The notes under the pieces are model-generated. The model ran no database searches, was not told the origin of the DNA, and saw only the letters and a list, made by a program, of their open reading frames with translations. Shown piece after piece: positions 36,977 through 48,210 of a DNA stretch of 64,000 bases (the first letter of the stretch is position 1; each line of letters opens with the position of its first letter). The position numbers and the translations under genes were made by a program. Origin of the DNA: [Phialemoniopsis] sp. UDSM-2020 (lineage: Eukaryota > Ascomycota > Sordariomycetes > Thyridiales > Thyridiaceae); assembly GCA_018873225.1 (NCBI GenBank), contig JAEILZ010000001.1, forward strand, positions 5,890,001 to 5,954,000. The letters are read 5' to 3'.

Positions 36977-39900
36977 ATGGAAGAGTCGCCATACTGTCCA
37001 AGCGACTTCACGTTTGGACCAACAGTGTCGGGTTGTCGAGGAGATTTCGACTTCACCGTCAAGTTCGAGGACATTGTATTATCATTGCTTCCTTCATCGC
37101 TCTTTTTCGCTCTAGGATGTTTGAGGATATGGTTTCTTTGTCATGCAAAGTCTTCGGCAGGCTGCCGTCAATGGCTTTTCCCGGCAAAGCTTGTAGGAAC
37201 TAGTGATCTTTAAGAAATCTCAATTGTATCGCTAATGGCTATTGTAGATATGTGGGATAACATATAGTGCCCTAAATATTTGTGTCCTCGTCGTAGGCAT
37301 ACAGTTGAAACATGCAACTCGCCTGTCAACAGCAGCCCACGCTTTGGCCTTGGTCCTGTCCGCACTACTGTTGATCTTGTCGTTTTTGGAACACAAGCGC
37401 TCTGTGAGGCCATCATTTTTGCTCAGCACATATCTACTGCTCTCAATATTACTGGACAGCGCGCAAGTTCGGACACAGTGGCTCATATGCATCGAGCTTG
37501 GAACGAGTTCATTGCTGCCTCGGCTACGTACGGCGGCAGTGGCAACAAAAGCCGTGTGGCTGATTGTAGAAAGCCAGAGCAAGTCGGCATCGCAGAATGA
37601 TTCCAAAGAAGAGACCACAGGGCCGTTGGGTCTTGTGGCATACTCCTGGCTCAATCCTTTCTTCCGCAAAGGGTACTTCAATGTATTGAGCCTCAAAGAT
37701 CTTGCCACGCTGGACCACCATATGGCGACTGATGTCCTCTACCGAAAGTTCTCCCAGAATACCAGCCATGCCCAGGCTAACATTTTGCAAGAGAAATTCG
37801 GGTTGGCGAGGCTGCTCGCTCGAACATTGCTCAGACCACTGCTTCTCCCTATACTTCCACGACTAGCCCTTGTAGGGTTCAGATTCTGCCAGCCTTTTCT
37901 TGTGCAAGCCCTCCTCTCGCACTTGGAGAGCCAACTGGAGCAAGACGCTGCATGGAATAACGCAGGATACGGTTTCATCGGAGCTGCTATCATCATTTAC
38001 TTTGGGGTTGCTGCCTCGACAGCTCTGTATTGGTACTGCCACGAGAGGTTGCAGGTCATGGTGAGAGGTGCGATCATCGCGACCATCTACCAGAGGATGA
38101 CACAGTTGCGATCTATCGATGTCAATGACGCGGCTGCTGTGACCCTAATGAGTACCGACATTGAACGAATCCGTGTCGGTCTGCTCAACCTGCACGAGTT
38201 TTGGGCGACCCCGATCGAGGCTGCCCTTGCGAGCTGGCTGCTATATGGACAACTAGGCGTCGCCTTTGTCGCACCGCTGCTAGTCGTCGTTGGTGCAGTC
38301 GCGCTATCTTTTGCTCTCAATCGCTACATCGGGCCACGCCAAAAGCGGTGGATGGAGCGTATACAAATAAGAGTTGCTGAGACGGCGCACATGCTGGCAA
38401 ACCTCAAACAGCTCAAGATATCAGCCCTGGCCAAGCCAGTGGAGGACTCGACGCAGCAGCTCCGAGTCAATGAGATGAGGGCTGCTACACGGTACCGCAG
38501 ACTGTATGTGACAAACATGATCTTTGGCTTTGCGCCCATGGCGCTTTGTCCGCTGATGACGTTCGCTGTGGCGGCGCGCAACTTGGACACGGGCACCGTT
38601 TTCACCGCTCTGGCCTACCTGGTATTGCTGGCGGATCCCCTGGGAATCCTCTTTGGAGAGATTCCTTACCTGATCGCTGCCTTTACGTCAATGTCAAGAA
38701 TCCAGGAGTTCCTATCTCACGAGTCCCAGGCAGACCATCGAACGTTTTCGCCAAGATCATCCACGAGCAAAGTCGAATTGAAGAACACTATCGGCCCAGC
38801 TATCACTTTGCAGGCTGTCTCCGCTGGGTGGGCCACAGACAAACCAGTCTTCCGAGAAGTGAACGCGGGCATACCACCTGCTTGTCTTACTATGGTGGTA
38901 GGCCCTGTCGGTTCCGGCAAATCCACGCTCTGCCAGACGCTCTTGTCTGAAGTCCCTTTCGCCAGCGGAGACATCAGGATCAGCAATTCTTCCGAGGGTC
39001 TACGGTCTGCCTACTGTGAACAGGTGCCTTATGTGTGTAACGACACAATTCGCGCCAATATCCTTGGGTCAGCCCCTTTTGATGATGCACGCTACCGGGA
39101 AGTGCTTGACTGCACCGCCTTGTCGCACGACTTGAAGGCACTGCCACGGGGTGACAGCAGCATGTGCACCACCTTGAGCGGCGGCCAAAAGCAACGAGTG
39201 TCAATGGCTAGAGCGCTATATCACCAAGCGGACTTGTATGTATTGGATGACACGCTCAGCGGCCTCGACGCAGATACGGAGCTCGAGGTGTTCGTGCGGA
39301 CCTTGGGCCCTCGCGGGTTTCTGACCCGTCGCGGATTTACGGTGGTCTTCGCCACTCACAATATCAGGCTACTATCGATGGCACAGCACATCGTCGTTCT
39401 AAGCGCGGACAGCACTGTTGCCTTCCAAGGTGACTACGCTGCACTCATCGCATCCGGAATCCATCCACAAAGCAGCTACTCTCACGATGTCACTCGGGCG
39501 AGAGAACCTCCTCAATATGCACCGGATGAATTAGGCTTGCCACACATCCCCGCCGACATCGCCAGCGGTACCAGTTTCCTCTCAGAGAGGGACAGGATGA
39601 CCGGAGACTCTACCGTTTACCGCTACTATCTTGCAAGTCTTGGAAAGATCTCCTTTGTGGCTTTCGTCCTCTTCGGCCTCGGATGGGGCTTCTGCTACAA
39701 TTTCGGCTACATCTGGCTGAGGTTCTGGTCGAACGACACGGGACAGAAACATTCGAGGGCGTTCTACATTGGACTCTACGCGGTATGGCAGTCTGCGGGC
39801 CTGGCCTCGATCGTGCTGTGCTTCTGGACCTCGTACACGCTGATGGCAGCTGTTTCCGGCCTTCGCTTACATCAGTCTGCACTGCAGAGTGTGATTCACG

Positions 39901-41608
39901 CACCGCTATACTTTACCACCGCGACCGACATTGGCATCATCACCAATCTTTTCTCGCAGGACATGACCCTCGTCGACAATGAGCTGCCCATGGCGATCAC
40001 CAACCTCTCGCTCGATGTCTGCAACGCATTAGGACTGGCGGCTGTCATTGCAACGTCCTCTCCCTATCTTGCCATTGCGTACCCAGTTCTTATCGGCATC
40101 CTATATGTTGTCCAAAAAGTGTATCTGCGGACTTCCAGACAGGTGCGGTTGCTAGACCTGGAAGCCAAGAGTCCCCTCTAGTAAGTCTGACGCCCTAGAC
40201 GCTCATACTTCTGACCAGAGCTGACCAAGATCCAAGCACACACTTTCTCGACCTTGCGAAAGGCCTAGCTACAATTCGTGCCTTTGGCTGGGTGGGTGTT
40301 CGCGTAGATGAAGCATTTAGGCTCCTGGATGGGTCGCAGAAGCCGACGTATCTGCTTGCCATGGTCCAACGTTGGCTTTTATTCGTTCTTCAGTGTATCG
40401 TGGCCTGTCTTGCCATTCTAGTCGTCACTCTTGCTACCCAGACGCGCTCAGACACGTCCGGTTTCACCGGCGCGAGCTTGGTGGCTCTCATGACATTCGG
40501 CGACATCCTCAACTTTATCATCCGCTGGTGGACGCAACTGGAGACTTCTATTGGTGCGGTCACTAGGCTTAAAGCGCTGAGCGACAAGGTGCCCCCTGAG
40601 GGCTCCAATGACCAAACGACGCCTGTGCAGCCAGAATGGCCGACCCAAGGTTGTGTAGAGATCAAGGACGTGTCGGCGTCGTACCAGTAAGTCATTGGCT
40701 ACTTGCTCTGTGAACCGCAAGGACTGACAATATGAAGGGACCTCGATATGGCAGACGAACTGCATCGAGAATCAGAGCAGATCCGATCCTCGCCACATCT
40801 CGTCCTCAAGGATCTGTCTGTTTCCATCAGGCCAAGAGAGAAGGTTGCGGTCTGCGGAAGGAGTGGAAGGTATGTTCTCTCCTTCAAAAGTTGACAAACA
40901 ATAGACTGACAATTTGTTTATGACAGCGGCAAATCGTCACTAATTCTGCTGTTGTTACGGATGTTCGATCCTCTTCCATCGTGCTCCAGCCGCATTACCA
41001 TAGACGGCATCGCCCTGCAATCAGTCGCGAGAGAGGATGTCCGAAACCACATCATTGCCATGTCTCAGGACGCCGTTCTGCTCCCGGGTCGCATCAGTCT
41101 CAAGAAACAACTGGACCCTTTCGGCCATTCCACTCCAGAGGAATGTCACGTCGTCTTACTGCTCGTAGGGCTTGACAGTCTAGCCAGCAAAGTCATGGAC
41201 ATGGACAAGCCACTGCTCCCCGAATCCCTGTCCGGAGGCCAAAGACAACTATTTAACCTCGCGCGGACAGTTTTGCGCGGCAGAGCTCGAACCGCAAGGA
41301 ATGGTGGCAATGAAAAGATGGGTGGCCTCCTCCTCCTGGACGAGGTGACGGCAAGCGTAGATCATGAGACAGAGCAAGTCATGAAGCAAGTCATCATGAG
41401 TGAGTTTGAGAGGTACACCATAATCATGGTGAGCCACCGGCTGCCAGTAGTGATGGACTTTGACACGGTGCTTGTCATGGAAAACGGTCGGCTCGTTGAA
41501 CAAGGGAGCCCCCGAGCGCTCGCCATGGATGGGAGCAGCCATTTTGGGCAGCTTTGGGTGGCAGGAGGGAATGCATCGTCAGATGCAGATCAAGTATTGA
41601 GAAGCTAG
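36977..41608 (+). CDS. ABCC-type (MRP-like) full ABC transporter
   Basis: Five exons (36977-37192, 37305-40180, 40237-40686, 40738-40869, 40927-41608) with all junctions GT...AG and in phase give 1451 residues, normal for fungal ABCC pumps. Exon 1 supplies the N-terminal TMD0 segment (FGPTVSGCRGDFDFTVKFED followed by a hydrophobic helix). The order is TMD0-TMD1-NBD1-TMD2-NBD2. NBD1 has Walker A GPVGSGKS at 605-612, signature LSGGQKQR at 696-703 and Walker B ending in D720-D721, where Asp replaces the usual catalytic Glu, as is common for ABCC NBD1. NBD2 has GRSGSGKS spanning the last intron, signature LSGGQRQ and Walker B with D1363-E1364. It probably exports the cluster product or a conjugate across the plasma or vacuolar membrane. 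Its 3' end is 442 bp from the NRPS start on the same strand. Confidence 0.92.
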
Positions 41609-42050
41609 GTGTATTTCTCCTAGATTCTTTATTCTTGTGTCATCCAGCTTGCAAATGGAAGTAAATTAGACAATAGAGTGGCATGCCCTGTTGTATTCTC
41701 GCATTGTTGTCAGGGCAGTTCGCTTACCATGCGAACCCTCGGGTCAGAGGGATACCGAAGGTCAGATCAATCATTCAATTTGGCCAGTCAAAACGCAGGA
41801 AAGTCCTGCACGCAGACCAGCTCCCTACAGCGAGTGACCTTCAAGGACTACAGAGGTACCTAATGGAGCAGCTTTCCATACCCCACATCATACCCCTGCT
41901 CCCCAACTTGAAGGGCTGCTTTCCGCTGAGTATATAAGCCCAGTGATACTCTTGGACCTTTGCGATTGATGAGTTTGGTGCACTTGAAGGCTTATCTTGT
42001 CTGGTCGTTCACATTTTCAAGTCAATCCATTGACTTTAGCTTTGGACACA
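41609..42050 (+). promoter_or_regulatory. NRPS promoter region
   Basis: A 442-bp spacer between the ABC transporter stop and the NRPS ATG on the same strand. It holds the ABC 3' untranslated region and the NRPS promoter, including a clear TATA box listed separately. No open frame in it looks like a gene. Confidence 0.55.
41931..41938 (+). promoter_or_regulatory. TATA box of the A-T-C NRPS gene
   Basis: TATATAAG lies 113 bp before the ATG at 42051, a normal distance for a fungal promoter. It is the clearest core-promoter element in the cluster. Confidence 0.6.
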
Positions 42051-45000
42051 ATGGGGTCAACGGAGATCTTCGATAACTTTGTACTGTCCCCATATGCGAG
42101 CCATTCAGTGCCAGAGCCGTCAACATGCCTGGTCTACGACCTCGTACACGATCAGGCAGTAGCACAACCCGATGCTGAGGCTGTACTTTCTTGGGACGGC
42201 AGTCTCAGCTACAAAGCACTCAATGAAGCCTCCGATCGTCTTGCGGGTCATCTAGTTGCGCAAGGCGTCAAACCGGAGACAATTGTGCCACTGCTCTTTG
42301 AGAAGTCCTGCTGGGCAGTGGTGGGAATGTTGGCCACGATGAAAGCCGGCGGCGCTTTCATGCCCCTGGACATCTCTCAGCCAGAGTCAAGACTTTGCGC
42401 CGTTGTGGCTGAGAGCAGCGCGACAATCGCTCTTTGCTCCGCTGGCTGCAGAGAGCTCTGCACTTCGCTGGTCTCGAGCTTAATTGTAGTCACGGACGAA
42501 AGCATCAAAGACCTTGATTCGCCAGGTGGCCACTGGCCGACCGCCTTGGAAAACGCGGCCTATGTGATGGCAACATCAGGAAGTACTGGGAACCCGAAGC
42601 TCGTCGTCACGGAGCATTCGCAGCTCTCATCCTTTGTCGCCCATCTTACGCAGCCGCTTGGCTTTACACGGCAGACACGTGCCTTTCAGTTCGCGTCGTA
42701 CGCCTTTGACCCCATCATTGGTGACATCTTTCTGGCCCTCGCTGCCGGCGGCACCGTGTGCATTCCCTCCGAGGAGCAGCGCAAGGGGGACATTATCGGT
42801 GCCATGAACAGCATGCGAGTGAACCTTGCAAAGTTCACACCCTCGCTCGTCAGCTCCTTGCCAGATTTGACGCCGGGCAACTTGCCAACCCTTAAGACGC
42901 TGATTCTGGGCGGCGAGACTACACCAGCTTCCGTTATTCAAGAGTGGCAAGACAAAGTCGACCTAAAGCTGATTTACGGCTCGACTGAGTGTACCATCAG
43001 CTGCGTGGTTCAAGACACGCACACAGGCGCTGTCGTACCTGGAGAAATCGGTCGGGCAGTCGGAAGTCGAGCGTATGTTGCCAAACCATTGAGCAGTGAC
43101 TATCAACCCGATTTCGAATTGGTCGCGGTAGGCGAGGTGGGGGAGCTTGTAGTGGACGGGCCGCTGGTCGCTCGTGGCTATATGAACTCCCAGTCGGAAA
43201 GCAAACGCAAGTTCAGCCAACACGGATCCCATCGCGCGTATCGGACCGGCGACCTGGTCCGCAGTCTTGAAGATGGGCGCCTGATTTACGTGGGCAGAGT
43301 AGACAACCAGGTTAAAATCCGAGCACAACGATTGGAGCTAGAAGAAGTCGAGGAACATGTGCGCCGGTCGCTCGAGTGGCACAAGATACAGACTAAGAGC
43401 ATTCTTGTCGACGCAGTGGTGCCGCTGGGTGCAACAGAGAAACAGCTTGTTGCTTTGCTGAGTCTCGATATAGACGAGTCGCTCGGGTCTTTAGTCTATG
43501 GCGACGAGAAAGACGATGCGACGATCAGCCTTTCTCCGACCACGACTCGCAACTTTGCCAAGATCGTGGCTTTGCTTGAGGAAAAGATGAAAGAACTAGT
43601 ACCGGCTTATATGATCCCAACTCTTTGGGTCCCCGTCAAGAACATGCCATACACCTTATCCCGCAAACGCGACCGACAGCGACTTCGACGCGCCCTCGAA
43701 AGCTTCCCCACCAAATGGCTGGCTGCATTCTCACGAAGCCATGACAGTCTGCTTCACGATGAAGGAGCCACAAATGAGGTACTCACAGATAATGAGAAAT
43801 TACTGCGGAATCTCTGGTCTAGCGTCCTTGGTCTGAAGCCTGAGTCAATCAGCCCTTCAGACAACTACTTTCATCTCGGGGGCAACTCTCTTTTGGTCAT
43901 GCGACTCATCTCGATGGCAAGGAAAGAAGGCAAACTTCTCGCAGCGGATGACGTTTTCGCACATCCTGTACTGCATGACCTTGCAATAAAGCTTGTGTCT
44001 CTGGACGAAGCTGCTACTTTGGCCCCTTTCGTTCTCCTGGAATCGACATGTACACTAGAGATTCAAGAGGAAACAGCCCAGCAGTGCGGAGTCAGCCGGG
44101 GAGACATAGAAGACATCTTCCCCTTGTACTCGATGCAAGAGCAATATGTGTTCGGCTATCCCGAATCAGGTCGCGACAGCGCAGGGCCTTGGGACTGGCA
44201 GCAGCAGATTGTATTCCAGATCCCTAAGTCAATCGACATCTCGCTCTTCAAGTCTATCTGGAACGACGCGGTGAAGAATCACTCACAGCTCCGCACACGT
44301 GTTGTCAACACTTCTCATGGCACATTTCAGGTCGTGCTTCGGAATGCCGTCGCACCAGCATGGAAAGACATTGACAGTCTGGACGATTACGTGCAATGGG
44401 ATAGGGATACGAGCATGTCGTTTGGGGATGAGCTTCTGCGGCTAGCAATGACAAAGTCACCTCAACCTCGCCATTTTGTGCTCACGATGCAGCATCTCAT
44501 CTATGATGCCTATTCACGCGACTTGCTCTTCAAGGAGCTGGAGGCCGCGTACAACAATCGGTGCTACCCCAAGGTGGATCCGCCAAAAGTGAATGAGTTC
44601 ATACACTATGTAGACGGCGCAGACCGTCAACAAGGCAGTGATTTCTGGACAACATATTTGGCGGGATCATCCACTAAAGCCCTCCTGTCCGCGCCCATCG
44701 GCAGCCAGGTTACTGGTCTGAAGATACACAGATGGGACATTACCAAGCCTCAGTTGCCGCACTTGAACTACACACTGGCGACCATCATCGAGACCGGCGT
44801 GGCGTTGGCAATCGCCCAGATTCTGGACTGCGAAGATGTGGTCTTTTATTCCGACCGGGCAGGCCGCAACTTGCCGGTCGCCGGTATCCAAGACTTGATG
44901 GCACCAGCGACGCTCTATCTGCCGCTGCGCGTTCACATCGATCAGAAGCAGACGGTCCAAGACCTACTTTGTGCTCACCAGGCGGCCAACAGGGCCATGA

Positions 45001-45350
45001 TGCCATACGAATACCTGGGCTTCACCGAGCTTAGGAAGATGGACCATCTCAAGGGCATTCTGGGCCACGCTCTCAACATGAACATCAACCCCTACACACC
45101 CCTTGGTAAAATTGGGGAGAGTATGGGCCTGACGGTAGTGGACGAACACGAAAGATGGGGCGACCCTTTCACGGTGGATGTATCTGTGCGTGAAGACGAG
45201 CTCAAGTTCGCCGTCTATTTTGATGAGACCTTCATTCGCGAGGACGTGGTCACTGAGCTGGTAGCGAACATCAAGGCGGCCTTCCAGATAGTATCTACTG
45301 CACATACGGACCTACAAATGTCCGTGGGTGACGTTATTCACAAGCTGTGA
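42051..45350 (+). CDS. Nonribosomal peptide synthetase, A-T-C
   Basis: One intronless frame of 1099 residues from the ATG at 42051; the frame extends 18 codons upstream only to a TTG. The adenylation domain spans about residues 25-560: core motif YVMATSGSTGNPK at 171-183, IYGSTE, YRTGDL, GRVDNQVKIRAQRLE and a final LSRKRDRQ where most enzymes have NGKxDR, with its Lys still present. The thiolation domain has FHLGGNSL with the pantetheine serine S613. The condensation domain, about 660-1090, has QHLIYDAYS in place of HHxxxDG: the first His is Gln at 814, while catalytic H815 and D819 remain. The order A-T-C with no release domain implies that the loaded unit is passed by the C domain to a free or carrier-bound acceptor. 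By hand alignment the pocket reads roughly D-P-G-K-I-G-I-I-S-K, which I cannot assign. Described swn clusters have no such gene. It may form an ester or amide on the alkaloid. Confidence 0.9.
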   Translation: MGSTEIFDNFVLSPYASHSVPEPSTCLVYDLVHDQAVAQPDAEAVLSWDGSLSYKALNEASDRLAGHLVAQGVKPETIVPLLFEKSCWAVVGMLATMKAGGAFMPLDISQPESRLCAVVAESSATIALCSAGCRELCTSLVSSLIVVTDESIKDLDSPGGHWPTALENAAYVMATSGSTGNPKLVVTEHSQLSSFVAHLTQPLGFTRQTRAFQFASYAFDPIIGDIFLALAAGGTVCIPSEEQRKGDIIGAMNSMRVNLAKFTPSLVSSLPDLTPGNLPTLKTLILGGETTPASVIQEWQDKVDLKLIYGSTECTISCVVQDTHTGAVVPGEIGRAVGSRAYVAKPLSSDYQPDFELVAVGEVGELVVDGPLVARGYMNSQSESKRKFSQHGSHRAYRTGDLVRSLEDGRLIYVGRVDNQVKIRAQRLELEEVEEHVRRSLEWHKIQTKSILVDAVVPLGATEKQLVALLSLDIDESLGSLVYGDEKDDATISLSPTTTRNFAKIVALLEEKMKELVPAYMIPTLWVPVKNMPYTLSRKRDRQRLRRALESFPTKWLAAFSRSHDSLLHDEGATNEVLTDNEKLLRNLWSSVLGLKPESISPSDNYFHLGGNSLLVMRLISMARKEGKLLAADDVFAHPVLHDLAIKLVSLDEAATLAPFVLLESTCTLEIQEETAQQCGVSRGDIEDIFPLYSMQEQYVFGYPESGRDSAGPWDWQQQIVFQIPKSIDISLFKSIWNDAVKNHSQLRTRVVNTSHGTFQVVLRNAVAPAWKDIDSLDDYVQWDRDTSMSFGDELLRLAMTKSPQPRHFVLTMQHLIYDAYSRDLLFKELEAAYNNRCYPKVDPPKVNEFIHYVDGADRQQGSDFWTTYLAGSSTKALLSAPIGSQVTGLKIHRWDITKPQLPHLNYTLATIIETGVALAIAQILDCEDVVFYSDRAGRNLPVAGIQDLMAPATLYLPLRVHIDQKQTVQDLLCAHQAANRAMMPYEYLGFTELRKMDHLKGILGHALNMNINPYTPLGKIGESMGLTVVDEHERWGDPFTVDVSVREDELKFAVYFDETFIREDVVTELVANIKAAFQIVSTAHTDLQMSVGDVIHKL

Positions 45351-45918
45351 TCGCCGAGCACACACTAGATAGCATGCCTAGCACTCTACTTGGAGTACCT
45401 TCCTACTTCAATTCTCTCACTCACATATTTGGGCTATGTAGTACACTGTGACACGTTGAATAGATCAGCTACAGTACTGATTAGGCAGATCATCAACGTG
45501 ACATGAAAAAGTGACATAGCTGTGGAGATGAATGCAGCGTGGGAGTCTCATCCCCTTTGGGCCGATGTGACCGAACATGCAGAACTCAAATAGTCTCGGC
45601 GTTAATCATTCGATTTGGGAGGTGCATATCATGAAGGTCTGATCTTCATCCGAGTCCACACCCACTCGAGCATGGACCTGCAGGGTACATGCAACCTATG
45701 TTAGCTCCGGGCTTGCCCTGGCATTCGCATGTGAGCGACATATTACTGACAGGGGTATACGACATCAGTCTGACCGAAAGGGACTTGGAGGTTCAGCGTA
45801 CTGGACATGACACCGCCGCTAGGAAGACGATCTCTAGCTCGACTTGTTTCTGTGTGAACTTCGCTAGACTTGCGTGGTTTATTTGCCTATTCATTCAGTA
45901 CGCCACTACTTGGACACA
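45351..45918 (+). promoter_or_regulatory. Dioxygenase promoter region
   Basis: A 568-bp spacer between the NRPS stop and the dioxygenase ATG on the same strand. No gene is visible. The last 12 bases through the start codon (TTGGACACAATG, 45910-45921) are identical to those at the NRPS start (42042-42053). Confidence 0.5.
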
Positions 45919-46776
45919 ATGCCTACGACACCCGGCACGCTGCAGCACGTCAACTCATCAGAAGGCCGCGACGCGGTCCTCAAAGCTCTCCGCGAAGATG
46001 GCGGTGTCATCATCAAAGGCCTCTTCACAAAAGATCAGGTTCGCCGTCTGAACGAGGAGGTACAACCTGCCATAGATAAGCTCACCACGGGCTCCAAGCA
46101 GTCAGAAGAGTGGCTGCAGGAGTTTCACGGCGATAACACCAAGCGTCTGAACGGCATGGTCGCCGTGTCCGAGACGTTTCGCCATGAGTTTCTCGAATGT
46201 GATCTGATTCACGAGATATGTGAGGAGATCTACATGAAGGACGCGGGTGGATACTGGATGAACTCTGCCCAGCTCATCGACATCGGGCCCGGGAGCAAGG
46301 CCCAGCCACTCCATCGAGACCAGTGGCAGTTTCCCATCTTCACACGTTGCGGCCCTGACGCGCCCGAGGCCAGCTGCAATTTCCTCGTGGCGCTGACCGA
46401 TTTCACTGATGAGAACGGCGCCACCAGAATCATTCCTGGGAGCCACAAGTGGGATGACTTCTCGCAAAATGGGACCCAGGAAGACACCATTCCGGCCGAG
46501 ATGGAGGCCGGCGACGCCTGCTTCATAACTGGCAAGGTTGTGCATGGGGGTGGTGCCAACAGCACCAAAGACTTTATCAGGCGAGGCGTGGCGATGGTAT
46601 TCCAGTGTTCTTACTTGACACCCGAAGAAGCCTATCCCTTTGTCGTGAGCAAGGAGATCGCGAAGTCACTCACCCCAAGGGGCCAGCGAATGATCGGGTT
46701 TCGATCTCAGTTTCTTAAAGATAGTCCTGGGGTCTGGAAGACAAACTATAGTGAAGTGGACGAGGTGTATTGCTAG
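45919..46776 (+). CDS. Fe(II)/2-oxoglutarate dioxygenase, phytanoyl-CoA hydroxylase family (SwnH-like)
   Basis: Intronless, 285 residues from the ATG at 45919; the frame continues 15 codons upstream only to a GTG. It opens with ALREDGGVIIKGLF near residue 23, typical of the PhyH family. The metal ligands are visible as H132 and D134 in PLHRDQWQFPIF and H209 in VVHGGGANS, with the 2-oxoglutarate-binding Arg in the following RRGVAM segment. This is the family of SwnH1/SwnH2 of swainsonine and of FtmF-type fungal enzymes, which hydroxylate, desaturate or form ring bonds using O2 and 2-oxoglutarate. It sits head to tail behind the NRPS and converges on the NmrA gene, the two stop codons lying 33 bp apart. 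By context it oxidises the bicyclic amine made by the hybrid enzyme. Whether it matches H1 or H2 needs a phylogeny. Confidence 0.9.
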   Translation: MPTTPGTLQHVNSSEGRDAVLKALREDGGVIIKGLFTKDQVRRLNEEVQPAIDKLTTGSKQSEEWLQEFHGDNTKRLNGMVAVSETFRHEFLECDLIHEICEEIYMKDAGGYWMNSAQLIDIGPGSKAQPLHRDQWQFPIFTRCGPDAPEASCNFLVALTDFTDENGATRIIPGSHKWDDFSQNGTQEDTIPAEMEAGDACFITGKVVHGGGANSTKDFIRRGVAMVFQCSYLTPEEAYPFVVSKEIAKSLTPRGQRMIGFRSQFLKDSPGVWKTNYSEVDEVYC

Positions 46777-46809
46777 ATGAGGAAAATGCCTACTTTGATA
46801 CTCTTTAAA

Positions 46810-47868
46810 CTACTGTGCTATCGGCTTCCACGCCTCCTCTATCAGGTCCTCAATACTCTTTGGAGGGGCTGTCTTTCCTTCGAAGACCTTGACAAGGTCG
46901 AGATAATCACCCTGCAGCTTGTCCAGATCGTACCCACCAAGAGCGACAGAAGCTTCAAGATCGGCCACTATTCCTCGGATTCCTTGAGGGAATCGGTCGG
47001 CGTAGTCCTTTGCGATAGTAATATTTACGGGCAGATCGATGGCATCATGCTTGAGTAGCTTCTCAACTGGCTGGTAGCGCACTTGGAGCTTGCGCCCCAA
47101 GACCTTCTCGTGAATCGCGACGAGCTCGTTCATAGAGACTGTGCTCGCTACCACCTTCATGATGCGCGGCCACTTGTCCAGCTCGAGTGCCAGGACCATG
47201 TAGCGGGCAGCATCCGTGGTCATGGTCATACTCATCCTACCTTCTCCGTCTCCCGGTAGCACTGCCTGCCCGCTTTCTGGATCAACGCAGAAGCATAGCG
47301 GGCGCAAGGAACTTGGTACGCGCGGCAGACCAAAGTAGTCCATGAACATGCCCGGATAGATGTATGTGTATTCGAGCGTGCTTGTCTTAGCCAAGTCTTG
47401 CCGGGCACGGAGGTGAAACCTCTTCTCCGGGTAAGGCAGGACATCATCGCCCACATCGTACTCGACATTGAACTCGGACGGGATGAAACGCTTGACGTTG
47501 GCGCACCTGTCGGCGGCGCGGATGAGACGCAATTGAGTATCGCACGATGTGTCCGAGTCCATGGGAAGAGCACAGATGACGACACTGACACCTTTCGCTC
47601 CAAGTTGCTCAGCGAGTGAGTCCTCAGACGCATAGTCGGTCTGGATCACAGGGAGATAGCTTTTGCCTGTCAAGGGCGACACGCGCTCTGTGACTGAGTT
47701 GGTAGTGACAGCCTACTCTTCCATGAGTAAAGGTTATCAAGACATGATAGTATGTAGTCTTACCTTTCTCGACATAGCATACGCCTCATACTTGCCACTC
47801 TCAAAAAGGGCATCCATGATGGGCCGACCTAGGTCTCCCAGACCGCCGGCAACGACGACGACAGCCAT
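46810..47868 (-). CDS. NmrA-like NAD(P)-binding reductase (SwnN/SwnR-like)
   Basis: Two exons, 47868-47764 and 47712-46810, around a 51-bp intron with a branch-like GATAAC, give 335 residues. The acceptor TAG at 47713-47715 was chosen because the frame opens exactly there and stays in phase. The N-terminus MAVVVVAGGLGDLGR is a dinucleotide-binding glycine motif (GGxGxxG). The segments VKRFIPSEFNVEY and YTYIYPGMFMDYFG are typical of atypical short-chain reductases of the NmrA/isoflavone-reductase type. In swainsonine clusters SwnN and SwnR belong to this group and reduce cyclic imine or iminium intermediates; only one is present here. An in-frame upstream ATG at 47958 would add 30 basic residues before the glycine motif and is less likely. 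It is divergent from the hybrid synthetase across 1.3 kb. Confidence 0.9.
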
Positions 47869-48210
47869 ATTCAGACGGTGCAATTGCGCGATGAACTCTA
47901 CAAAATCGCGAGAACGAGAACGATGTTGGCGAGGAAAGAAGCGTTTTGGATTTGCCACTATCGTGAATTAGGTGATCATACGTCGTAATCTGTTCTGCCA
48001 TTGTCTCTGTAAGTACCTTCGAGTACCATAGCTTGCCTGGAAGCAACCGGCACATTCCCCGACCTGGAAATACCGCCGGCGAACCGCTGTTGGCGCGCTT
48101 AGCTGCCTGTTGTGTTGTATTTCGACCCACGTCAACCAGTGGAACAGCCGCATGTGCAGTGGACGCGCGGTATCAGAGCCCAGGGGTAGGATCGCGGGCG
48201 GGGAGAAGAG

